Of a stretch of 64,000 bases of DNA, positions 10,214 through 17,414 are shown piece by piece. The stretch spans positions 62,001-126,000 of the forward strand of contig NZ_JXYP01000014.1 of NCBI RefSeq assembly GCF_000964005.1, in the 5' to 3' direction. Position numbers and translations under genes: made by a program. Within the stretch, counting starts at the first letter, position 1. The number at the start of each line of letters is the position of its first letter. Origin of the DNA: Williamsia herbipolensis (lineage in GTDB: Bacteria > Actinomycetota > Actinomycetes > Mycobacteriales > Mycobacteriaceae). The notes beneath the pieces are model-generated. The model made no database searches and had not been told where the DNA came from. It saw nothing but the letters and a program-made list of their open reading frames with translations.

Positions 10214-10423
10214 ATGTCCACCTCCACCTCCGCCGTCACTAGCCCCGGCGCATTGCGCGACATGTCCTGGTTGCTTGGCTTCCTCGGGATCTCGCGCACG
10301 GTCGGCTATGCCCTCGTGCGTCGCAACGAGATTCCGCACGTGCGCATCGGCCAGGCAATTAGGTTTGATGAGAACCAGATTCAGGCATGGGTAGACGGAC
10401 ACCCTCGCGTCGGTGGCCGGTAA
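10214..10423 (+). CDS. Excisionase-like helix-turn-helix protein
   Basis: A 69-residue protein with a MerR/AlpA-type winged helix: LLGFLGISRTVGYALVRRNEIPHVRIGQAIRFDENQ gives the usual pattern (helix-turn-helix, then an RxG-R wing). This is the domain of phage excisionases and AlpA regulators, which bend att DNA or switch early promoters. The ATG at 10214 follows CAGGAGA (10202-10208) at good spacing; the frame is open further upstream but without such a site. Position opposite the integrase supports a recombination-directionality role. A purely regulatory AlpA role is the alternative. Confidence 0.8.
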   Translation: MSTSTSAVTSPGALRDMSWLLGFLGISRTVGYALVRRNEIPHVRIGQAIRFDENQIQAWVDGHPRVGGR

Positions 10424-10554
10424 TTCGAATCCCCTTGTGCGGGGGCTTCAGGCCAGCGGAGAATGAAGGTAGACCGAGTCGCTGACGCCCACTCGTCCAC
10501 CGGTCGAGTCGGAGCCTCTTCGCACCCCCCCCGAGACCGTTAGGCGGTACCCCC

Positions 10555-10779
10555 ATGCTCGACCCTGTCATCCTCGACATCTTCTGTGCTCGGCGCCATC
10601 TCCGAGCAGCGTTCGACATCAGTGAGCGAACCCTCCGAACCATTTTGCGAGACAATGATGTTCGCACCTTCGACACACCTGGAGGCGAGCTTCGATACAG
10701 CCTCGCTGACTTCAGGGAGGCCATCGGCCTCGAGCGCCACCCGCAGGTACCGGACTGCTACGCGCCGCCGATGTCGTGA
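10555..10779 (+). CDS. Small helix-turn-helix protein of the element
   Basis: A 74-residue protein with a likely helix-turn-helix (ERTLRTILRDNDVRTFDTPGG) followed by a wing-like strand and helix (LRYSLADFREAIGLE), again reminiscent of the MerR/excisionase fold. It begins an overlapping gene chain: its TGA (10777-10779) overlaps the GTG start of the next small gene. No clear ribosome-binding site precedes 10555. Function beyond DNA binding is not known. Confidence 0.65.
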   Translation: MLDPVILDIFCARRHLRAAFDISERTLRTILRDNDVRTFDTPGGELRYSLADFREAIGLERHPQVPDCYAPPMS

Positions 10780-10943
10780 GCGGTCACCTCACCGTCCCGC
10801 AATTCTCGCGCATTGCCGCTGAACCTCGTGACGAGATCCTGTCCCTGATAGCCACGAAGCAACTCGACGCGCACCAGGTCGGCGGTATCTGGCTTATCGA
10901 ACTTGGTTCCGCCGCACGGTATCTCGCCCGCCGCAATACGTAA
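10776..10943 (+). CDS. 55-residue small protein of the element
   Basis: Opened by GTG at 10776, overlapping the preceding stop by four bases (GTGA), and closed by TAA at 10941-10943. The translation starts VSGHLTVPQFSRIAAEP and ends YLARRNT. It looks alpha-helical with a basic end, and could be a small DNA-binding protein. The case for a real gene is the exact 4-bp coupling, which recurs throughout this module, rather than recognisable homology. Confidence 0.5.
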   Translation: MSGHLTVPQFSRIAAEPRDEILSLIATKQLDAHQVGGIWLIELGSAARYLARRNT

Positions 10944-10966
10944 ATGTCCACACCATGGATAGAACA

Positions 10967-11005
10967 ATGCCCCCGCTCGGCTTACCGGGCCAGGTGCGGG
11001 GGCAT
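10967..11005 (+). terminator. 10-bp perfect hairpin inside the early operon
   Basis: ATGCCCCCGC (10967-10976) is complementary to GCGGGGGCAT (10996-11005) with a 19-nt loop. No T tract follows, so it is either a weak terminator/attenuator or an RNA stability element. It sits just before the preferred start (11025) of the next gene and argues against the longer start at 10944. Confidence 0.5.
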
Positions 11006-11024
11006 CGAAAAGGACTTAGCTCAA

Positions 11025-11294
11025 ATGATACCACCGACTTTGCTCGAGGTCGCTGCGATACGCGAGGCATTCGAGACTGGCCAGCGGCCCGCGTTCGACC
11101 CCGGTCAGTGTGCTGACGCACTCCCTCCGGAATACCCCCGAATTGATCGGTACGAGCCCGACTACGCCAGCGACACCGACAGCAGGCCATTCGACCCGAC
11201 CCCGTGGGCACAGGTTGCGCGCCGACTCTCCGACTGGCACGAGTTCCGCCGCGACAATCTCTGGGCCATAAGGGTTAAGGGCTCGGCATCATGA
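11025..11294 (+). CDS. Hypothetical 89-residue protein upstream of the RepA-like ATPase
   Basis: From ATG 11025 (MIPPTLLEVAAIREAFETG) to the TGA that overlaps the ATG of the next gene (ATGA, 11291-11294). AAAGGAC at 11009-11015 is a fair ribosome-binding site. The frame is open to 10944, but that longer version would contain the 10967-11005 hairpin. The protein is acidic and Pro/Asp-rich in the middle, with an aromatic C-terminal part (WAQVARRLSDWHEFRRDNLW). I do not recognise a family. It is probably coupled to replication, given its position. Confidence 0.6.
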   Translation: MIPPTLLEVAAIREAFETGQRPAFDPGQCADALPPEYPRIDRYEPDYASDTDSRPFDPTPWAQVARRLSDWHEFRRDNLWAIRVKGSAS

Positions 11295-12535
11295 CAATTG
11301 CTCTTACTCCACCGTTCGCTTACGGCACCGAGTACGACGAGAACGGATTCGAGGTCGACTCCGCGCCTGTGACACCGTCCGTTTTGGACGTGATCGACCT
11401 TATCGCCGGCGACGACCTCGACGCGATGGAGTTCCCCGACCTCGAGTGGGCAGTGCGAGGCGTGGTCCCCGAAGGTTTCGGCCTTATCGTCGCACCACCG
11501 AAGGCGGGCAAGTCATGGCTTGTCGCCGGTATCGGGCTTGCCTGCGCCACGGGTGGCGTTGCACTGGGACACATCCCGGTCGAACAACGGCCAGTGCTCT
11601 ACATGGCGCTCGAGGATGGGCGTCGTCGACTGCAGTCGAGATATCGCACGCTTCTGCAGGGTGCGCCTATCCCCGCTGAGATGGTCTCGGTGACCGACCT
11701 CAAGCTGCAGGACGTTACCGAGGTCATCACCGCATTTTGTGAACGCAATGCAGACCGCAAGCCGCTGGTCATCCTCGACACCCTCGGCAAGGTTAAACCT
11801 GCCAAGAAGGCGAATGCCGATAGCTATCAGGCCGATTACGCGATCGGATCGGCGCTCAAGCGAGTGATCGACGCCCATCCCGGCTCGACGTTGCTGGCCG
11901 TCCACCACACGCGCAAGGCCGAGTCAGAGGACTTCGTCGATGCCGTCAGCGGAACCCACGGCATCGCCGGGTCTGCGGACTTCGTCCTGGTGCTCTCCCG
12001 CAAGCGGCAGTCCCAGGACGCTGTACTCGCCATCACGGGCCGCGATGTCGCAGAGACCGAGGTGGCACTTGTCACCGACGGTGGGGCGTGGAGCCTAACG
12101 AGTTCTAGCCTTACGCAAGCAACCGAGGATGCTGTTATCCGTCGAGAGCGGTCGGGCAAGTCGGATCGAACGATCCGTGCACTTGAGTACGTGAACAGCC
12201 GACCGACCACCCGCCCACCCGAACTGGCCGCGTGGCTCGATATCAACATCGACGACGCCGGGCGCTACCTACGGCGGATGTATGACGACGGATTAATTGA
12301 CAAGCAATCCAGAGGTCTTTACCGACCCGTGTCCGAAGCGTCCGAAGTGTCCGAACGGTTCAAAACTTCGGACACTCGCGCACTTACGGACAGTACTGAT
12401 GGAGCTTTAAAACTACCGCTGAACAGCGAAAAGGACACTTCGGACGCTTCGGACACGAAACGTTGCGCACGCTGTGACTGCCCGATGACTTTCCCCGACG
12501 ACATCGCCAACGGTTCTCACATCGAGTGCACCTAG
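11291..12535 (+). CDS. RepA-like RecA-fold ATPase (AAA_25), probable replication protein
   Basis: A 414-residue protein with a RecA/DnaB-like ATPase core: Walker A APPKAGKSW at about 68-76, Walker B PLVILDTLG with Asp163, and a sensor-like LLAVHHTRK. This is the RepA/RSF1010-type hexameric helicase family that plasmids and phage satellites use to start or extend replication. Residues about 285-345 look like a winged helix. The C-terminus (about 391-413) has a Cys cluster, CARCDCPMTFPDDI to HIEC, probably a small zinc ribbon; a very similar ribbon is encoded by the next gene. Start overlaps the preceding stop by 4 bp. Confidence 0.8.
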   Translation: MTIALTPPFAYGTEYDENGFEVDSAPVTPSVLDVIDLIAGDDLDAMEFPDLEWAVRGVVPEGFGLIVAPPKAGKSWLVAGIGLACATGGVALGHIPVEQRPVLYMALEDGRRRLQSRYRTLLQGAPIPAEMVSVTDLKLQDVTEVITAFCERNADRKPLVILDTLGKVKPAKKANADSYQADYAIGSALKRVIDAHPGSTLLAVHHTRKAESEDFVDAVSGTHGIAGSADFVLVLSRKRQSQDAVLAITGRDVAETEVALVTDGGAWSLTSSSLTQATEDAVIRRERSGKSDRTIRALEYVNSRPTTRPPELAAWLDINIDDAGRYLRRMYDDGLIDKQSRGLYRPVSEASEVSERFKTSDTRALTDSTDGALKLPLNSEKDTSDASDTKRCARCDCPMTFPDDIANGSHIECT

Positions 12536-12554
12536 ACATCCCCAACCCAGATCC

Positions 12555-12764
12555 GTGCGGGCCTACGCACTGGCTCGACTCAACGGCCACCACCTGACCG
12601 CCCAGGCCGCTCGAGGTGCCGCAGTCCTCGCCCGACTCTCTCGACCGCCACAGCCACGCTCACCTGCGACGTGCGAGATCTGCGATGGCCCCATGACCTT
12701 TCCGGAAGACATCGACATCGGCCATCACCTCGGATGCGCCACCACCATGACAAGGACACGATGA
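12555..12764 (+). CDS. Small zinc-ribbon-like protein (69 aa)
   Basis: Starts at GTG 12555 and ends with CEICDGPMTFPEDIDIGHHLGC, which repeats the CxxC-PMTFPxDI-G-H-C pattern found at the end of the preceding ATPase. The N-terminal half is basic and Ala-rich. The paired CxxC and His/Cys residues suggest a metal-binding knuckle. It may be a detached copy of the ATPase tail or a partner that docks through the same fold. Its TGA overlaps the ATG of the next gene. Confidence 0.55.
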   Translation: MRAYALARLNGHHLTAQAARGAAVLARLSRPPQPRSPATCEICDGPMTFPEDIDIGHHLGCATTMTRTR

Positions 12765-13000
12765 CCACACCCACCAACCGCACTCGACACCGCAACGAGC
12801 GCCGAGACCTGGAGCGCCGTGTCGAGCACGCCCGCGACTCGCTTCGCATCCTGGCCGGCCTGCTCGTGGAGCAACGCGACGCCATGACCCTGGTGCGGCA
12901 CGAACTCGACGCACTCACCGACCGACACGCCGCACTTATGGCCGTCGCGGCCATCGCCATCGACGACACCGGCCTGCTTGAGGATCGGGTAATCAAATGA
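12761..13000 (+). CDS. Coiled-coil small protein (79 aa)
   Basis: ATG 12761 overlaps the preceding stop (ATGA). The sequence MTTPTNRTRHRNERRDLERRVEHA is strongly charged, followed by a long helix (LLVEQRDAMTLVRHELDALTDRHAAL) with heptad spacing. No domain is recognised. Position and coupling indicate membership in the replication/packaging operon. Confidence 0.55.
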   Translation: MTTPTNRTRHRNERRDLERRVEHARDSLRILAGLLVEQRDAMTLVRHELDALTDRHAALMAVAAIAIDDTGLLEDRVIK

Positions 13001-13161
13001 TCTCAGACAACGAAATACGCACGGCACAAGCGCTGTTCGACCTACAGACGATCATCGCCGACCAACAGAAGCTCATCGATTATCTGGCTCAGTGCTGCCA
13101 GTCCTACCACGGCGCGCTACTGGCACACGATCGGCGACTCACGATGATCGAGGCACGGTGA
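12997..13161 (+). CDS. 54-residue helical protein of the element
   Basis: ATG 12997 overlaps the previous TGA by four bases, and its own TGA (13159-13161) overlaps the GTG of the next gene. The translation begins MISDNEIRTAQALFDLQ and includes a CC pair (LAQCCQSYH). It is predicted helical. No family is recognised; support comes from the unbroken chain of 4-bp overlaps on both sides. Confidence 0.5.
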   Translation: MISDNEIRTAQALFDLQTIIADQQKLIDYLAQCCQSYHGALLAHDRRLTMIEAR

Positions 13162-13862
13162 CAGCGGCTACGGACCCGGAACGCTTTGGCTGGCGTTTCT
13201 GGCTGATCTCCGACACATATGGGCAGCTGATGACACCGTGGGCCAACCAGGACGAACTGGTCGATCTCAACATGTCAGACCCCATCTTCAGCAACCCGAA
13301 ACCCGCTGTCACCGCGACGTGTACCGGTGGGCATCCCGTACCGTCACCGTTCTGCACCTGCGGTATCCACTACTGTCCTGGCGCGGAAACATTCTTCCAA
13401 GCACTCAATGGCGGGTTTTTGAACAAGACCGTGGATCGGGAACTGGTCGCGGTCGCTTTCGGTGTCGCGGGCGGCGGCGTCATGTTCGATCCGAAAAACG
13501 GCGACTGGGGAGGCATCCGCCCCCGACGCGCATCGAGCTTCCACGTCCTGGGGCTGATGCTCCCCGAGACATCATCGTGGCAGCAGGCTTTCGAGGATCG
13601 GTACAACATCCCGGTCATCAAAGGGGTCGATCTGGAGGCTGCAAAAGCTCTGGAGAGGACCGCGCTCGCAACACTTTTCATGACTACCACCGACGAGGAA
13701 TTGGACATTCTGATGGACGATCACACCACAATTGAGGTTTTAGCAGCCTATATGCGAGAGCAGTCCGTAATCGTTAAGGATCTGCTCGACATGATGACCA
13801 CCCACCACGCTGGCATGCTCGATCTGGAAAGCCGATTGAAAGCGCTAGAGGGTGCCGAATGA
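13158..13862 (+). CDS. Hypothetical 234-residue element protein with a Cys/His cluster
   Basis: GTG 13158 overlaps the preceding stop, and the TGA overlaps the next ATG. The N-terminal half is rich in Trp and contains CTGGHPVPSPFCTCGIHYCPG (a Cx10-Cx1-Cx4-C arrangement), followed by a Gly-rich strand region (AVAFGVAGGGVMFDP), which reads like a small zinc-binding regulatory or host-takeover domain. The C-terminal 70 residues look helical or coiled. I do not recognise the family. It sits between the replication and capsid modules. Confidence 0.6.
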   Translation: MTAATDPERFGWRFWLISDTYGQLMTPWANQDELVDLNMSDPIFSNPKPAVTATCTGGHPVPSPFCTCGIHYCPGAETFFQALNGGFLNKTVDRELVAVAFGVAGGGVMFDPKNGDWGGIRPRRASSFHVLGLMLPETSSWQQAFEDRYNIPVIKGVDLEAAKALERTALATLFMTTTDEELDILMDDHTTIEVLAAYMREQSVIVKDLLDMMTTHHAGMLDLESRLKALEGAE

Positions 13863-14191
13863 ACCTCGATACGAACAGCCTCGGGGAACGTCTCGCGGTC
13901 GGGGACATCCGCGGGATCATCGCGTACACACACCTCGGTGAGCACCAGGACGCCCACGACAGCACCCTCGAAGCCGATCTCGCTAACGCCCGGTTCCGAA
14001 GGGCAGCAACCGACCTTGAGGTCGAACTGCTGCGCCACGTCGGCGCTCTCGCTGCCGACGACAACCGGGCCGTGGTCGTGACAAACCGATGGTCTGGTCC
14101 CATTCGCTGCAGCACTTACAGTGCCGGTCGCGAAGTACTCCGCGACCCGCGCACCCTTCCCACCGCCCCGACCGAGGACACCGAACAATGA
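13859..14191 (+). CDS. Hypothetical 110-residue element protein
   Basis: ATG 13859 overlaps the previous stop (ATGA), and its own stop overlaps the start of the scaffold-like gene. The protein is helical and acidic in the middle (HLGEHQDAHDSTLEADLANARFRRAATDLEVELLRHVG), with a basic C-terminal stretch. No known domain is recognised. Its position directly before the scaffold gene suggests a role in capsid assembly or its control. Confidence 0.55.
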   Translation: MNLDTNSLGERLAVGDIRGIIAYTHLGEHQDAHDSTLEADLANARFRRAATDLEVELLRHVGALAADDNRAVVVTNRWSGPIRCSTYSAGREVLRDPRTLPTAPTEDTEQ

Positions 14192-14670
14192 GCGAACTCG
14201 ACAGCACGAACCCCGTTCCCGCCCCTCTCGCCGAGCAGGCGCAGCCGAATACCGATCCGGCCAACACCGAGACCCCTGAGATCGACCCGGCGGCCAACGA
14301 CCACACAGACGAGCGAAAGCTACGCCGCCGAGCCCAGGCGGCCGAGGCCGAACGTGACACTCTCGCAGCACGCCTCAAGGGGCTGCAGCTGGCCGAGGTC
14401 GAGCGCCAACTCGCAGTAGTCCTCGCGGTCCCCGGCGACTTGTTTGACTTCTCCGACACCACGCTTGCTGACCTCTGCGACCCCGACACGGGCGCGGTCG
14501 ATCCCGAGAAGGTCACCGAGGCCGCATCGGCACTCGTCGAGCTGCGCCCGGGCCTGGCATATGTCGCGCCGAGGCCCGCATCACGTGCTGGGACTTATCA
14601 GAACGCAGGTCAGGGCCGGGGATACTCAGACCGGCCCTCGCCGGTCGGCTGGGATCAAGTCTTCGGGTGA
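14188..14670 (+). CDS. Probable phage scaffolding protein
   Basis: A 160-residue, Pro/Glu/Ala-rich protein lying immediately before the capsid gene, the standard place for a scaffold. A disordered acidic N-terminus (about 1-45) is followed by a coiled coil (KLRRRAQAAEAERDTLAARLKGLQLAEVER) and a short folded tail (FSDTTLADLCDPDTGAVDPEKVTEAASAL) typical of actinophage scaffolding proteins that pair with HK97-fold capsids lacking a delta domain. It starts with a 4-bp overlap with the previous gene. The call rests on architecture and position, not on a catalytic motif. Confidence 0.7.
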   Translation: MSELDSTNPVPAPLAEQAQPNTDPANTETPEIDPAANDHTDERKLRRRAQAAEAERDTLAARLKGLQLAEVERQLAVVLAVPGDLFDFSDTTLADLCDPDTGAVDPEKVTEAASALVELRPGLAYVAPRPASRAGTYQNAGQGRGYSDRPSPVGWDQVFG

Positions 14671-14835
14671 ATCGCCTTGTCAGGCCATGACAAACCCGGG
14701 ACAATTGGTACTAGGCGATGGGATGCCGGGGCAGTAAGGCCCCACCTCACCCGCCACGTTCTCGCCCAGTATCGGGCCACCACGTCCGCGCCAGTACTGG
14801 TGCCGTGAGTTCTCCACTCACACAAAGGTATTCAC
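14671..14835 (+). promoter_or_regulatory. Gap between scaffold and capsid genes
   Basis: 165 bp with no credible gene. The overlapping-gene chain is broken here, so the capsid gene may have its own promoter or be set apart for higher expression. A CACAAAGG stretch (14820-14827) just before ATG 14836 is the likely ribosome-binding site. Confidence 0.35.
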
Positions 14836-15663
14836 ATGAGTCTGACCACCAACAACAGCAAGCCATTGGCCCCGTCCGAGATCTCGGACCTGATCGTGGC
14901 ACCCACCTTCGAGAAGGCCACCGCATCGCAGGCCGCCACCGTCATGGAGTTTGCCACGCCTGACCTGCGAGTGCCGATTATCGAGGACGGGTCGTCGGCG
15001 TTCGTGAGCGAAGGCAGCGAGATCGCGATCTCGGAGCCGACGTTCACCGAGGCGGTCATCGTCCCCAAGAAGGTGGCCCAGCTCGTGCCGGTCACCAACG
15101 AGTTGCTTGCAGACGCCGCCGGGGACATCAAGACCCTGATCGGTGAGAGCATGACCCGCTCGCTTGCACGCCGGATTGACGCCCAGTTCTGGGCAGCGAC
15201 CACCGGGCCACTGGGATTCAAGGCCATCGGATCGGTCGCCGACGTGCTCACCGCCACTAGCAACCTCAGCAACCTGGATGTGTGGATTGAGGCCATCGCC
15301 GACCTCGCAGCACACGGACATACCGCCACAGCCGCCGTCGTCAGCCCCGACGTGTTCAAGGCACTGGCAACGCTCAAGACATCTGCGGGCAGCAACGTCA
15401 CGTTGCTGCAGGCCTCGCCGACCGAAGCGGCACAGCTGCGCGTGGCCGGTCTGCCCGTAATCCTCACCGACGCGCTGCCCGCGAACACTGCCTACGTCAC
15501 CGATGCCAGCAAGGTGCTGATCGGCGTGCGCACCTCGGATGTCCAGATCGACGTGGACCAGAGCGTGTTTTTCTCCAGCGACCGCGCCGCGATCCGTGCC
15601 ACGCTCCGCGTTGGGGTGGCATATCCAGCTCCGACGGCCATCGTGAGAATCACCCTCACCTGA
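14836..15663 (+). CDS. HK97-fold major capsid protein
   Basis: A 275-residue phage capsid protein. Recognisable family features are the strand-rich opening (EISDLIVAPTFEKATASQAATVMEF), an E-loop-like GSSAFVSEGSEIAISEPTFTEA, the spine-helix segment VPVTNELLADAAGDIKTLIGESMTRSLARRIDAQFW, and a C-terminal P/A-domain ending in strands (VGVAYPAPTAIVRITL). It is shorter than typical 300-400 aa capsids and has no N-terminal delta domain, in keeping with a separate scaffold. HK97-type major capsid subunits are needed in hundreds of copies. Presence of a complete capsid gene without portal or tail genes is the key oddity of the element. Confidence 0.88.
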   Translation: MSLTTNNSKPLAPSEISDLIVAPTFEKATASQAATVMEFATPDLRVPIIEDGSSAFVSEGSEIAISEPTFTEAVIVPKKVAQLVPVTNELLADAAGDIKTLIGESMTRSLARRIDAQFWAATTGPLGFKAIGSVADVLTATSNLSNLDVWIEAIADLAAHGHTATAAVVSPDVFKALATLKTSAGSNVTLLQASPTEAAQLRVAGLPVILTDALPANTAYVTDASKVLIGVRTSDVQIDVDQSVFFSSDRAAIRATLRVGVAYPAPTAIVRITLT

Positions 15664-15668
15664 TCTTG

Positions 15669-15720
15669 GCGATGTGCACGCTAGGCGACGAGATGTCGTG
15701 ATCTCGTCGCAGCACATCGC
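15669..15720 (+). terminator. Two-part hairpin just after the capsid gene
   Basis: Outer stem GCGATGTGC (15669-15677) pairs with GCACATCGC (15712-15720). Inner stem GCGACGAGAT (15685-15694) pairs with ATCTCGTCGC (15701-15710) around a 6-nt loop. It starts five bases after the capsid stop. There is no T tract, so it may end transcription weakly, protect mRNA ends, or be a protein-binding DNA site such as a packaging signal. Confidence 0.6.
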
Positions 15721-15778
15721 CCCGCTGTTCGGTCGCCGCTAGGTTCTTGCTTCCTGGCGTGTGCCCGTTTGGCATCCC

Positions 15779-15827
15779 ACTCAGCCCTGTCTCTGGTTGC
15801 CGCAATCGACATGAGGCAGGGCTGAGT
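15779..15827 (+). other. 11-bp inverted repeat before the small terminase gene
   Basis: ACTCAGCCCTG (15779-15789) and CAGGGCTGAGT (15817-15827) form a perfect stem with a 27-nt loop, 30 bp before the small terminase start. With the hairpin at 15669-15720 it fills the 194-bp gap between capsid and terminase genes. It may be a terminator/attenuator or a DNA site for the small terminase (pac/cos-like), which commonly lies close to terS. Confidence 0.5.
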
Positions 15828-15857
15828 TATATCCGAAAGACATTGAGAGGCAATCGA

Positions 15858-16250
15858 ATGAAGATCACCCAGGCCGAGCGAAGATCATGGTCGACGCGTG
15901 CTCGCCAGTTCGCTGGCGAGTTGGAAGGCCAGTTCGATCTGACCGCCGGCGAGGTCGTCACCCTCGTGGAAGTGTGCCGCGGCATCACCAGGCTCGATGC
16001 GTTGCATGAAGCGCTGCAGGATGGATCGCTGACCGTCGAGGACCGTTTCGGCGCGACCGTCACGCACCCACTCATGGTCGAGGCCAGGCTTACTTCGGCC
16101 ACTGTCGCGAAGTTGATCGGCGCGCTACGGGTTCCCGAGATCGAGACCGATGCCACCACTGGCGAGGTCACGGCGGGCAAGCGGGCTGTGAGACGTGTAC
16201 ACACACGCCCAGGGCAGTATTCCCCGGGCCTGTCGGTCGTGCCGGGTTGA
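15858..16250 (+). CDS. Small terminase subunit-like protein (P27 family)
   Basis: A 130-residue protein. ATG 15858 follows GAGAGG (15845-15850); the open frame upstream to 15747 runs through the inverted repeat and is not credible. The helical core (LTAGEVVTLVEVCRGITRLDALHEAL) followed by VTHPLMVEARLTSATVAKLIGALRVPE matches the layout of P27-type small terminases, which end in a line like NPLVAELRQQRATLARLLAAL-LP. TerS recognises phage DNA for packaging. No large terminase is present, so packaging would need one from a helper phage. Confidence is moderate because the family is poorly conserved. Confidence 0.65.
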   Translation: MKITQAERRSWSTRARQFAGELEGQFDLTAGEVVTLVEVCRGITRLDALHEALQDGSLTVEDRFGATVTHPLMVEARLTSATVAKLIGALRVPEIETDATTGEVTAGKRAVRRVHTRPGQYSPGLSVVPG

Positions 16251-16519
16251 GGCTCAAGACCCAACCTCGAGCGCCACGCGGTGACGACGGCGGGCCACCC
16301 TGGCCACTCTCCGACGGCCCGACGGTCGAGCACTTCGCCCCCGACTACTGGCACGACTCTCACGGGATCGAGCCTGACCATTCGGACCCCGACTGGTGGG
16401 CAGCGCTGATGCAGGCCCGTCGATCGCATCGTGAGTACCACTTCAGGTGGGCGGGAGACGTGGGGCTTGGTGACGACGAGGCCGAGCGCACGATGGTGCA
16501 TCGACGGCCACGCTGGTGA
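16247..16519 (+). CDS. Hypothetical 90-residue element protein
   Basis: A TTG at 16247 overlaps the TGA of the terminase-like gene by four bases. The protein is rich in Trp, His, Asp and Pro (GGPPWPLSDGPTVEHFAPDYWHDSHG). No family is recognised. The tight coupling suggests it is co-expressed with the small terminase. It ends before a strong bidirectional hairpin. Confidence 0.5.
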   Translation: MRLKTQPRAPRGDDGGPPWPLSDGPTVEHFAPDYWHDSHGIEPDHSDPDWWAALMQARRSHREYHFRWAGDVGLGDDEAERTMVHRRPRW

Positions 16520-16533
16520 GCATGCAAGACAGA

Positions 16534-16561
16534 AAGCCCCGCACCTCAAGGTGTGGGGCTT
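16534..16561. terminator. Bidirectional terminator between convergent element genes
   Basis: AAGCCCCGCACC (16534-16545) and GGTGTGGGGCTT (16550-16561) form a 12-bp stem (one G-T pair) with a TCAA loop, in the 59-bp gap between the rightward capsid/terminase operon and the leftward gene ending at 16579. The A-rich left flank and TCTGTTG right flank fit a terminator usable from both sides. Confidence 0.75.
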
Positions 16562-16578
16562 CTGTTGTCCGTGGGTCG

Positions 16579-16872
16579 TCAGGCGTACTGAACCGAGTCG
16601 CTCCATGCGACCAGCGCGCCGAAGTGTTCCGACGAGCGTCGGTCCTCGAGGATCCGACGCTCGGCGAGCAGCATGTAGACGAGATCGGGATCGTAGTCGG
16701 CGCCGACCTTGGCATCCTCATCGAGCAACCGAGCCTCGACCTCGGCCAGCTTGGCGGTCGTCGCGTCAGCTGCAGCCTCGAACCCGCGCTGATCGAGCTG
16801 CGCCTCGGCGCGTCGGTGGTTCGGCTTGCGTGAGGCCTGGAAGAACCATTCGAGGACAACTGCGCCGATCAT
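16579..16872 (-). CDS. Hypothetical 97-residue element protein, helical
   Basis: Begins MIGAVVLEWFFQASRK, possibly a hydrophobic N-terminal helix, followed by a charged helix-rich region (RRAEAQLDQRGFEAAADATTAKLAEVEARLLDEDAKVG) that could form a coiled coil. Its ATG overlaps the stop of the gene at 16869 by four bases. It is the second gene of a two-gene leftward unit. No recognised family; a regulatory, immunity or anti-phage role cannot be judged from sequence alone. Confidence 0.5.
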   Translation of the reverse strand: MIGAVVLEWFFQASRKPNHRRAEAQLDQRGFEAAADATTAKLAEVEARLLDEDAKVGADYDPDLVYMLLAERRILEDRRSSEHFGALVAWSDSVQYA

Positions 16873-17060
16873 CGGTTCACCCCCGCAACGGTCGCGGTGA
16901 TCATGTCGAGCAATGCAGGCACTTGGTCGAGAGAGAGTTCGATGATGTCGTCCCCTGCCTCAAGGCAGAGAAAGTGTGTGCCGGGGTCTCCGTCGACAAT
17001 CGAGGCGGTAATCATCGCGCGTTGTGGCGAGCTGCAGAATGTGAAATCGGATGTCGTCAT
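16869..17060 (-). CDS. Hypothetical 63-residue element protein
   Basis: ATG 17060 gives MTTSDFTFCSSPQRAMITASIVDGDPGTHFLCLEAG and an acidic C-terminal helix (ELSLDQVPALLDMITATVAG). The frame is open to 17117, but the extra residues are less protein-like. It overlaps the downstream gene by 4 bp, forming a leftward pair. A compact beta-strand then helix layout is suggested. No family is recognised. Confidence 0.5.
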   Translation of the reverse strand: MTTSDFTFCSSPQRAMITASIVDGDPGTHFLCLEAGDDIIELSLDQVPALLDMITATVAGVNR

Positions 17061-17414
17061 GAAGCAAGGAATACACGCGCCGAATTGATAGCGCAATACC
17101 CGGACGACATATTGCATGCCTCAATTGTCGGGCTGCAGCTGCGAGACAGCAATTATTGCGTGCCCCGGTTCAGTGCGCGGAACCATCACGCCTCTCCTCG
17201 AGGCCGGCCCGGCTGTGGCCTGTGGCGCCCCGGGTCGAGACCCCCTGTCCCCCATGATCTTTGGCCGCCGCATCGCTCTGTTGCTGACAGTGCGGCTTAG
17301 CTGAACGTCTCCATGTCGCCGGTCAAACTGCAGGTAGAACCCTATTTCGCCCGCTGAAGACCGAGCAAATATCGGCATAAACACCACGAAACCCACCGAA
17401 ACGAGTCCCAAAAC
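17061..17414. other. 354-bp stretch without a recognised gene, AT-richer than its surroundings
   Basis: Separates the leftward small-gene pair from the rightward ADP-ribosyltransferase-like gene. Parts such as 17075-17160 and 17370-17410 have several A/T runs unusual for this chromosome, consistent with divergent promoters of recently acquired genes. Short frames inside it have no ribosome-binding site or recognisable product. I see no repeat or RNA gene. Confidence 0.4.

Noticed and set aside
10944-11024. Longer N-terminus for the gene ending at 11294
   Set aside because: The extension contains a perfect 10-bp hairpin and has no ribosome-binding site; ATG 11025 has AAAGGAC at good spacing.
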